From: Clytia hemisphaerica
Taxonomy: Eukaryota; Cnidaria; Hydrozoa; Leptothecata; Clytiidae
Direction of reading: 5' to 3'
Length of the DNA stretch: 64,000 nt
NCBI GenBank assembly: GCA_902728285.1
Contig: CACVBU010000711.1
Location: 310,001-374,000 of the forward strand
How positions within the stretch are numbered: the stretch's first letter is position 1; each line of letters opens with the position of its first letter. Of the stretch, positions 37,796-48,000 are shown piece by piece. The notes beneath the pieces are model-generated. The model did no database searches. It saw only the letters and a program-made list of their open reading frames with translations, and had not been told where the DNA came from. The translations under genes and the position numbers were made by a program.

Positions 37796-38634
37796 ACAGA
37801 TGTTACGCGAGGTAATCGTCACAAGCCAAAATTCATGTTCAACAGATTTTGAAAACGAAAGTGTAAAGAATAAACATTGCCGTAAACGTGTTTAAAACGC
37901 GGGTAAAAAGTCCTGGGCTGAGTCCCGCGTTTGCTCATTTAGCCAATCAGATCACACAATCTAGCCGGTTCCCAACTCCCGCTATAAAATCACATTGTAA
38001 ATATCGAAATAAAACCGGGGGTTTAAATATTTCCTAAAGGCTTATTTCGCTGAAAGAAAATAGCTTTAATGAAACAAATTTTGGTTAAATATCTTTGTTA
38101 TTATATACGAAACCTGAATCTAAATGGTTTTGAGAAGTAAAAGATTGTACGACTTCAAAATAGACAAAGATCGGTTATGACCCCCCCGTCTCAGATGAGG
38201 TTTTCAGCAGCTGATATAAAAGATAGAGAACTAAAACAAGCTTGACCCACTAAACTATATATTCAGCACCAGACTCTCTGACATTCTGAGAAATTATTTG
38301 CCTGGGAAGAGCAGCAGATTTCAGCGAAATGCTGCTTTTTGCTCTAAAAGTGTATGGTGGAAATGGTGCTTGTTTTCAAACTTAAACATCAATTCATTTG
38401 AAATATTTTGTTTATTTGGATTATTGAAAGGTTAAAGGTTTGTTTTATTTTTATTTTTTGATGATAGCTTCACTCAATCACTTACAATGACAATGAGCCT
38501 TTGAAATTTGTTTATTTTGGTATTCTGATTGCTCTCGCATGATGCCGCCATTATGGAGTTTTTTTTTTGCGTTTGCTAAATGCGATTTCGTGAGACTTTG
38601 CATTACCAACTTTTGCTTATGGCAAACACCTGTG
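37796..38634. mobile_element. Insertion present only in copy 1, about 840 bp
   Basis: Copy 2 (about 50765-50775) reads straight across this site. The borders show GACCC on both sides (37791-37795 and 38635-38639), and the ends ACAGATGTT / AACACCTGT are imperfect inverted repeats. Inside is non-coding AT-rich sequence. Most likely a non-autonomous DNA transposon; a deletion in copy 2 is the alternative. Confidence 0.55.
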
Positions 38635-38995
38635 GACCCCCTCCCCCTTACGTAATTACGGCCTGAAGCCGATAAAAAAAAGGACTGACGATTGTCGACA
38701 TCCCCTTTGTAAGTGCACTTTATAGTTTCGATTCCCATTGAAAAATCATATTCTAGTTTTCATGTTATTAGATGCTGTTTTAGAGCTTTAGAGCTAGCCT
38801 GCTTGCTTCTTTTAAGCAAAGAAGAAAACCGCCACACAACTTTGAGTCTGAACCTTTCATGTCAAAAAAATCATGAAAACCCTAAAACACTTTAACTGAA
38901 ACACCTTTTCTAAACCTTTCATGATTATTTTGGGTGTTTTTGGCAAAAAATAATTTCCCAAAAACACCTCACCTCTCAAGGTGGTGTGTTTTCAG

Positions 38996-39319
38996 AGGAC
39001 CCTGCCGACGCACCGGACTGTCCGGTGTATTTGTCCGGTGGTAAAAAGTATCCTTTCACCACACCGGACGCAATAAGTCCGGTGTCAGTCCGGTGTTGCA
39101 TACGGGGAATTTTGGACGCCGGACATTTATGATTACGAACCGGACTGGTCATGTCTGGTGTTTTGATTGTCCGGTGGAAAAAAGCACCCTTCTCCGACAC
39201 CGGACATCCGACTTCCTCAAGTCCGGTGTAGAGATGGTCCGGTGGTAAAAAAATTCTCATTTTACACCGGACTTTCGCGTGTCCGGTGTTCGTTAAGTCC
39301 GGTGCGTCGGCAGGGTCCT
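38996..39319. mobile_element. 324-bp TIR element with 8-bp target duplication, copy 1 only
   Basis: Ends AGGACCCTGCCGACGCACCG and perfect complement, over at least 23 bp. GTTTTCAG is duplicated at 38988-38995 and 39320-39327. Copy 2 carries the empty site with a single GTTTTCAG (about 51127-51134). The inside is built of more than ten TCCGGTG words in both orientations. The 8-bp duplication fits the hAT superfamily. Confidence 0.9.
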
Positions 39320-40397
39320 GTTTTCAGTATTTCTTGTGTTCCTGAGATTTCCATAAATCAACCTCAATTTTCTCCACAAAGTCCAAGCTTAAATGCATCA
39401 CATGAAACCCAGGAAAGTTTCTGTACCATTCAGTCTCATCTCTGGTGTTCAAGGTGTTTTTCAAGACGATTTTATAAAGCTCCTGTAGTGTCCTGTCGGA
39501 AAACCAATCAAATAATAATGAGAATTGGGTGTGAAAATCATAAAATTCAGTCAGTTGGTAGAAGATTGTCTCAAAATTCAGTGAGCTTTTCATGCCCTGT
39601 AACTTAGAGTAACTTAAATTGATAGCCCTAGGTCTTTAGAATTGAATTTTCTGGTTCGAATAAGAAAAAGCATCAAAAGTAGAACAGAAGCTGTAAAAAA
39701 TGACAAATTTGTGGTCAAGGATTGGACACAGAAATCTTCACAATTTTACAATAAAATGATTCAAACCTTTCCATCAAGATTTTGTCAAATACCATACTTA
39801 TACTTGAATAAAATGACTCTTGCAAGATGAAAATAAGGCAAATATTGAGAAACTTCAGCATTTCCAGCAAGCAGTCGATGAAACAAAAACCCAGTGAAAA
39901 GCAGCCGTGCCGGTAAACCATATTTGAAAATGAAACCACGGGGTCTGGAAACTAAAAATATTTACATGGAATTTTGGCCAAAGTAGATTGAAATTGAGGA
40001 TGGGCATCAAGAGTTAGTTTTAATCTCCAAAAAGAAATAAAATTATTTTGAATAAATCTGCTGATAATTTTTTGGTAATCTTTATTCTTTACTTAGACTA
40101 TTTTAATGTGCTAAAAACTAGGGTGTTCTTCAGGAGCAATACTGACTATGTTTCCTACTGGGAATCAGCAGGGGAATCACCTTTTTCCAAGTCCAGGGCA
40201 ATTCCCATAATGGCGCTTAAAGATGGTAGCGATTTGCAGTGAAAAACAAAATCAAAACAAACCAGTCTGTGCAGCTTGAATTTCTAAAGAGATCAAAGTG
40301 TCGACAACCTTAGCTGCAAAGTCTGTCTTCTCAGCTTACAAGAGTTTTAAATTTACACCACATAAGCTAAATAAAAGATTGATTATATCATATTGGC

Positions 40398-40454
40398 ATG
40401 GATTCATCCAATTCAATTAATTCAGAGACGCAAGATGTTGATAAAAACTTTTTG
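40398..40454 (+). CDS. Possible first coding exon of the zinc-finger gene (copy 1)
   Basis: An ATG opens 19 codons (MDSSNSINSETQDVDKNFL) followed by a GTAAAA donor in phase 0, which fits the phase-0 exon at 45071. The same exon and donor are unchanged in copy 2 at 52219-52275. No family similarity supports it and the segment is too short to judge, so this is an inference from splice phase. Confidence 0.3.
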
Positions 40455-40798
40455 GTAAAATTTTTTCAGTTTGTATATTTTTGATGTATTTTGTTTGTTT
40501 GTTAAAGGTTTTTATTTTTACATAAGTCTTCCCGTTTCACATCAGACACATATTTCATATCAGGACAGTGTCTGCCTATTTTTATATTACCAGACGGTAC
40601 TAATCGATAAATTCGATGATGATATCAAAGTTAATCATCGATGATAATGATCCAACAAGTAATCAAACAACCATTTATGGATTAACAATCGAATTTCGAG
40701 TACCAAAATTTCAAAAAAAATTGTGAGTCCTCAATCACTTTCTTAACAACCCTTCGAAGACTGGATAATCGTTCGAGTACTTTGATTGTTATTGATTA

Positions 40799-41449
40799 AT
40801 GACCCACGGCATGGCCCGAACATGTTCGGGCCTGTTCGGACCATGCTCGGGCCACAAAAAAGTATTATTGAATCGGCCCGAACATTTTGTTCGGACCATA
40901 TTTGGGCCATGTCTTTAAAGGAACATCATAGTAATAGTAGAATTTAATTTTATTTACCTTTCCTGGTTTATCATCATCCATTGTTAAATATTTTCATTAG
41001 ACAAATTCAAAGTTCCAAATACCAGTTTGATTCACAAAGTTGTATAACAGTACAAAAAATGATCCAGAAAAATTCTGCTTCGAATAGGAGAAGACCACGA
41101 GAAAAGGGAACGGGATAAAAAGAATAAAAAGAAGACCATAGTAAGATTCAAATCATTCTTTTTAATAATTTTCCTAACTTAATTGGAAAATAGATGATTA
41201 ACTCTTAATTTATATTTGAACAATATATATTTGAATAAAGATGAAGATTTTTAAATTTGTTTGCTAAAATAAAGAATTTCAAATATAAATATGGGATCCT
41301 GAAATTACACGCGCGATCGTAGCAAGTTTTCGAAAATCTGGCTCGAACATGGTCCAAAACTGCGCGGACCCGCGCAGGCCACGCGCGGGCCATTTAAAAA
41401 AAGTATTAATCAAGAGGCCCAAATATGTTCGGGGCATGCCGTGGGTCGT
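40799..41449. mobile_element. 651-bp TIR element with 8-bp target duplication, copy 1 only
   Basis: Ends A(T/C)GACCCACGGCATG with about 34 bp of imperfect inverted repeat. ATTGATTA is present at 40791-40798 and again at 41450-41457; copy 2 has one ATTGATTA at the matching place (about 52586). Subterminal GCCCGAACATGTTCGGGC palindromes repeat at both ends. No transposase. An hAT-like non-autonomous element fits the 8-bp duplication. Confidence 0.85.
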
Positions 41450-41512
41450 ATTGATTACTTTCGATAACTTTGACAACTTCGATAACCAATTGATTACTTT
41501 GATAACCAATAA

Positions 41513-42067
41513 CCATAGTGGGCAACACCCCTCCAACCCCCACCTGAAAAAGGTCACCCCCACCTACATAGGGTTATCCCCACCTGAAATCTCATATCAG
41601 CCCAACCCCCACCTTTTTCAGCAACCTCGCCGGTAGAAAGGGGCTACACCATACTCAAACTCATATGCGCAAAACGGCGCAATCGAATCACACCTTCGAA
41701 TTTGGAGGTCTTGTTCCTTTTAGGAACACTAAAGTTCCCAGTTAAAAGTCCTGAGGACTACAAACTGGAAAGGAAAAGACTGGAGAAAAAATGAACTCTT
41801 TTTAACCTTCAGTGCTCAGAACTTATGACAGTCATTTGTTTATATGTTTATCTAGTATAGTATGTGGAAAGTTGAAAAAGACAAAAAAGTACAAAATCAA
41901 ACAAAGTTAAATACAGAAAAATTGACAACCCCCACCTGAAAAATGTTACCCCCACCTACATAGGGTTACCCCCACCTGAAATTTCTCATCAACCCAACCC
42001 CCACCTATTTTTAAAAATCTGAAAATCCTCAACCCCCCCCCCCAGAATCCAGGGGGGTGCCCACTAT
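41513..42067. mobile_element. CATAGTGGGCA-ended element with C-rich direct repeats, copy 1 only
   Basis: Ends CATAGTGGGCA(A)CACCCC / GGGGTGCCCACTATG. AATAAC flanks both sides. Two direct copies of a block of about 90 bp, built on CCCCCACCTGAAA and ACATAGGGTTA, lie at about 41538-41630 and 41930-42020. The matching position in copy 2 (about 54688) lacks it. Confidence 0.75.
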
Positions 42068-42236
42068 GAATAACTATGATATATCTTTAAGAAAAACCAA
42101 AAAAACTGACCTAAAACCAAAGCACAAAAAGAAGACCTGCCATAAAGATTGACCTCCTTATTTCCTACCCATTTCGCCCACCATCTTGTGTACCTTCGCC
42201 CTGGGTTGTTTCCTCAAGTAACTCATATCACGCGTT

Positions 42237-42638
42237 CTGATTGGTTGGAGAAAACGAAAGTGGTTTTTGCGCGTGAATCGGGTGTTTTAAGTGGCCGAAA
42301 TAAACTTGGTTTCAGATTGATTTTGATGCGCTGCTACTGGAAACATATTTGATAAAATCGAAGGTATTCAATATGATTGAAAGTGATTGAAAGTAATCGA
42401 ACAGTAATCAAAACGATCAGACAAATCGAAAATGGTCGATAAAAATGCCATAATTTGGAGTTGAGTGAGTATTCGATCACCGATAGAATCGATAAGTGGT
42501 CACTGATCACCTTCGATTTTTATAGATCATTATTGATTACTTTGATCACAATCGAACGTTCGATTAGTACCGTCTGGATATTACCGTGAGTGCTCCTAAA
42601 TTCGACAGCCCTGCCTACATCCGACCCCCCAAATAACT
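42237..42638. repeat. Segment inverted relative to the second copy
   Basis: This block of about 400 bp is the reverse complement of 54849-55240, while the flanks on the left (TTTCCTCAAGTAACTCATAT) are collinear in both copies. It contains AGTACCGTCTGGATATTA, the complement of the CCAGACGGTACTAAT motif at about 40590 and 52410, and many ATCGAT-type words. A fragment of the TACCGTGAG family sits at its right end. Confidence 0.8.
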
Positions 42639-42862
42639 ACCATGAGATTGGGTAACTTGCATCAGTGGAGGCTAACATGCATAGCCCTCAAATGAAAGAC
42701 CTGGCTGGTCATTAAAATACAACTACGCAGCTCCGCTCGCAGCTCTACTCTACCATTTTTGTTTTGATTTAATTTTGTATTTTAATGACCAGCCGGGTCA
42801 TTCATTTGAGGGCTATGCATGTTAGCCTCCACTGATGCAAGTTACCCAATCTCACGGTATAA
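42639..42862. repeat. Foldback repeat in copy 1
   Basis: Two arms of about 85 bp (from GAGATTGGGTAACTTGCATC and its complement) surround a loop of about 50 bp. Copy 2 has only one arm (about 55760-55830). Confidence 0.7.
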
Positions 42863-45070
42863 TGTCCAGATGTCAATTAATGTGATCAAAAAAGTGTGAG
42901 TTGTAAAAATAATTACCTCTATTATTCTGAATCTGCTGCTGCTCGTGTTGAAAACATTAAAAATTTTGTAGTAAAAAATTATGTTTCTTATAAGAAGCAA
43001 TTATTGCTATTTGGTTCAATTGGTTCAGTGTATCAAATCTCTCAGTTTAGTTGACATTTTGGTATCTTCGTTGGCTGCGTCACAGCAAAAGGTTTGTTTT
43101 TATTTTAGTTTGTATCTTTAAAAGACTGTCAGATTTAGGACCACTCACGATATGATATAATAAGCAAAGAATTGTTTTTCTTCTTCTCTTTCTTTTTCTG
43201 ACCAATCTTGCTCCACCACGCACATCCGTGTCAATCCAATGTGAAAAAGCTTGTGAATTGAAATCGATGAGTAAGCAAACAATATCACTCTTATTTAAAA
43301 ACAAAACCTTTAAGATCAAAGTAATGGTCTGTCAGAGTCAAAAATTTGTCTTTCAGTCTCAATAGATCTTTTCATTTTTCACCCCCCCCCCCTTCTGGCC
43401 TTGCCCACCATACGCTGACATACATTATCATGATATTAGTGCTGGTTTGCACTAAGATACTTCCGCACTAAAGATTCTACTCACTGCCACTATTCTAAGC
43501 AGAAATAGACCAGGACTCTGGTAGTAAAAAAATTAGCTTAAGGAAGTTAACTGCCTTAGTTAACTAGTTAGGCAGTTTCATAAGTAAACAAAAGATTTTC
43601 TGTACTTTTAGATGAGACCCTTTTCAATCCTATGCCAAGTCTAGAGGAAAATAGCATAAAAATCCCAGAAAAATTAGTGGAATCTCTGAGAAGTAGGATC
43701 TTGTGCAAAATGATGTTCCCTTTGCTCTAAAATTTTATTATTGCCAATTTTTTGCGAGCGATTTCTAGCGCATTTGCAGCATTTTAGCTTTGTTTATCAT
43801 AACATGCGCTATTTTGCGTCAAAGGTCACAGTGTTCAAAGCTCATTTTGAAACCATGCAAAACATGCTGTCATTTTGGCTGTTGTTTTGCATCTTCTTCT
43901 CAGTTAACGCCATTTAACCGCCTCGCAGACTAATTTTAAGAAAACCCGAAAATTTTTATGACCAACTAACTCACTTGTTAAACCCAACGATTATTTATTT
44001 ATTATTTATGATTGCCCCCTTACCTCAATCAAGTTCCCAAAATCATAGAAAGAAATTGAAAGCTTGAAACAAAATAAAACATGAATTTCCCACTGTAAAT
44101 TTTTTGAGGCAGAAATCTGCCTCACAGGACAAATACAGGACAGGTCTCCTGTCTAAGTGAGTATAAGCAGACTGTGCCTTTAATGGGCTGTAATTAATTT
44201 CTGTAATAGTAGATACGTAGAATTTTCTCCAACTTTCAACACCATGAACAAACCTAGTATTTAAAAAAATTAATCAGCACATTTTCTACCTTCCTCCTTC
44301 TTCACCTTCAGCAATGACTTCCACTCAAGTCTATTCATGTCTACATAAGATATTCATATAATTATTTGACATTCACTGATACAGTTTTCGTTGCGAGCTG
44401 CAGTGGAGTGCATGAAATAACTTGCGTGGCAACTAACTCGCCTTCGGTTGAAAAATGTGCAAACTTCTAGTTTGTACAATTTGTCATAGTTATTTAGTCA
44501 GCTTCGTATGCAGTAGTTAGACTTGTAGTTCTCCCAGTTGATTCAAAGGTGATTAAAAGCCCCTGTTTCATTGGACAAGAAGAAGTAAAAGTGAAAATTG
44601 ATTGATCTGATTAATGTGAAAGAAATATGTGATCCGAACAGAAAATAGAATTCTTAGTCTTAAAAATATAATTTGAAGGTTTTATCTTATCAATTTTTAT
44701 TCAATATAATCAACAAAAGCCTCTACCATGTTTGGGAAATGTGACAAAAGTTTTTTCTTTGTTATCAGTTTTGGAAATATATATATATATATATTGAAAA
44801 TTCAGTCATTAGTAGTTCACATTTCCTAGCGTAAGGCCGTGGGTTGGAAATTCTTTAATTCTTAAATTTAAATTCCTTTAATTAAGATCCTTATTTCCTC
44901 GTGCTGTATGCTAATAACCTACAACCTAAGGATTTTGACTTTCGATTTGCTGTTATTTATCAGTTTACATTTCTGTGAATTGTTCTGATTACATTTTAAA
45001 ATACAATTTCAGAGGTCATTTTGTGTTCTCTAATGCTAATTCCTTTGCATTTTTTTGCATTCTTTTTTAG

Positions 45071-48000
45071 GAAGCTGAACATTTTCTTTCAAACTTCACA
45101 ACATTGAGGGATGAATGTGAAAGACTTCGTCAAGAATCGCAACAGTTGGACTTGCGCTGTCAACAGGTTTGTTAATTGATAATACAATATTACACGAAGC
45201 TGCGTAAAGATACAGCTGTAACAAAAAACGAAAATTATAGTTCATAAAGCCTTCAACAAGACGTGCAATTTTCAAAACCACTTTTGCACACTCCTACAAT
45301 CTTTGTGTGTAATTGAGTTTCTTTATTTAATATTTAGCTTACCCAAGAACTGCAACAGAGCCAAATTGATAAACACAATTTAGAAAGACACATTCAAAAA
45401 GAAACGCTTCAACATAAAGAGGTAAAAATACTTTCATCCACATAATAAATGAGCCATATTTCAATAAGAGGCAGACAGAGGGTCACACAGTTACTTTATA
45501 GCACCATCGCGTCGTAAATGCTTTTTACACAAAGTTTTGACACCACCACGTGCATACCACTTTTGACGAACCAATTCCAAAAAATATATTTGACTTTCTT
45601 GTAATTCCAAAACTCAAGACAATAAGTTAGCTACAACAACAAGTGGTATTATATGATTTCTAGTTTCTCAAGATTATTTGAACTTGTACCTTCTCATTAT
45701 GAGAATAGTGTTTATTGCTTTAGAATGAAAGCTTTGAAAAGAGCTGTTCTTGGCCAGCCAATAGAAGTTGTACATTCCATCAGTTTCTTACAATTTTGGT
45801 ACAAATAGTGGATAGTGTGATCAGCAAAGCCATGGTAGCCCCTCCCCCCCCCCCCAAAAAAAGTGGCCAATTTTCAGGGTCCCAGAATAACATGGCACCA
45901 TAACCCAACTTTATTGTTGATTCTTGCCACCCCTTTCTATGTCAGATCCTAAAAATAGCAATCTTTATCATTATATTAAACTTTGGTATTTACATGGCTT
46001 GTGTTATTGTTCCAATCCTTTTTTGCAATTTTTTTTAATGTTTGTTCAAAATACCAAATTTGGTAATTTTGTCTTCCAAGTTTGACCAAATTTTTTCAAC
46101 CACGCTCGTGGACACTCCCAATTTTTCAAAAGCTTTCAAACCTAGCACTATTTAAGAAAGCTCAAACTATTTAAACTTTTCTATGAAAGAAATACCAACC
46201 ATCACTGATTCTAGAGAGCACCCTGTTGTAATTTCGTTATTTCTTGTATGGATCTGTTGACTAAAATATTTATGCTTTGGGTATATACATCTTTAGAAGA
46301 TCTTCTCTTTTAAAGACGAATAAAGAATTATATTTTCTACAACACAACATCAACTACAACATTCACAAACAACAAACTTATACAAGCAACTAGACTTTTA
46401 AGAAATATACAAAAAACAACACCATATAGGTACAACTTCGGAACAGAGAAATAGAGCTATTTACGCTACTGCGAGAAACAAGGTTACAGGAAAGATCAGA
46501 CGAGAAAGAAGAACACTAGAAGAACGAATTTGTGGTCAAGCAAAAAGAAGCCCTAAGAAGTTTTGGAAGCATATCCGGAACTCAATGAAGACCAAAACGG
46601 GAATTTCCCCTCTTCTCCTTGATCCAAATGATAAATCATCACTTCGTTTTACTGATGAGGATAAAGCTGACATCCTACAGGATCAGTTTTGCAGTGTTTT
46701 TACGAATGAACCTGCTGGATCACTACCTGAGTTTCCATCACGAACAGACACAGATGAAGCATTCGATCTAACAATCGACATGATCAAAAAGGAACTGAAA
46801 GATTTGAATCCTAATAAATCGCTAGGACCTGATGAGATTCACCCAGTCATGCTGAAAAGCTGGCCTTTTACATAGCCGGTCCTTTACATACTATCATGGC
46901 CAAGTCCTTCGTAGAAAGTAAACTACCTGATGATTGGAAGACTGCACATGTGTCCCCGATCTACAAGAAAGGAAAAAAGAACCTTGCAGAAAATTACAGG
47001 CCCGTTAGTTTAACATCAGTTGCGTGTAGAGTAATGGAAAGAATCCTAAAGAAACAAATAATGGAACACCTCACGAATGAGAAATTGCTATCAACCAAAC
47101 AACCAGAAACAACATGGGTTCATGGGTAAACGATCGACAGTGACACAACTACTTCACTACTTAGACAAATGTGCAGACTCGATATCCAATGATAAGGTTG
47201 TTGACGTAATCTATTTCGACTTCGCAAAGGCATTTGACACCGTTCCACATCGCAGATTACTAAGAAAACTCGAAGCGTATGGTATCAGAGGAAGGGTACT
47301 TGGTTGGATGAAAGCATTTTTGTCCGATCGTTACCAATATGTGAAGGTCAATGGAAAGTTATCTAAGAAATGCCAGGTGCAAAGTGGTGTACCACAAGGA
47401 AGTGTCTTAGGTCCACTCCTTTTCGTTATTTACATCAATGATCTAGCTGAAGTTACCAACTCAGAAATGTTTCTCTTTGCCGATGACACAAGCTTGTTGA
47501 AGAAAATAATACGCTGAAGATGCAATTAGACTTCAGCACGATATCGAGGCAATGGAAAAGTGGTCTGGTGACTGGTTGTTGAATTTCCATCCTGACAAGT
47601 GCCACGTGTTGACACTAGGGAAATTCTGGAACATTCAACATGCACATCCTTACGAGATCGCTGGCTCTGTCCTAGAACATGTTGATCAAGAGAAGGATCT
47701 TGGAGTGATTATTGATAGTGAATTGAATTTCGAAGAAACACATCTACACCAAGATCAAGAAGGCTAACTCGATCGTTGGATTGATTAATAGAAGCTTCGA
47801 CTTCTTTCTCCCGAGATGCTCCGCAACACTTTTCATTGCATTTGTGAGACCTCACCTTGAGTACGCGCAAGCTGTTTGGTCTCCACGACTGAACTCTCGG
47901 GTACCTAATAGCCGTCCCCCCGCTAATTAATTTTTGAAAATTTTCCACCCAGGACATTCTTATTCCAACCCCCCCCCCCCGCTTATTAATTTTTGGGAAA

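Larger units (their letters stand above)
36108..46428. repeat. Large near-identical segment, copy 1
   Basis: From TAAGAAATTCAAATTC at 36108 to AACACCATATA at 46428 this sequence matches 48167-59260 in the same orientation. It holds SIN3 exon 1, its upstream spacer, a possible first exon and two coiled-coil exons of the plus-strand zinc-finger gene. Copy-1-only pieces: about 37796-38634, 38996-39319, 40799-41449, 41513-42067, and a C-run stretch near 45773-45862. Confidence 0.93.

Noticed and set aside
39167..39607. 146-codon plus-strand open frame
   Set aside because: Its first third is the TCCGGTG word array of the 324-bp element, and the insertion is absent from copy 2, where the frame is broken.
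44775..44800. (AT)n run as a regulatory element
   Set aside because: It is a simple microsatellite, shorter in copy 2 (about 57664), with no other support.
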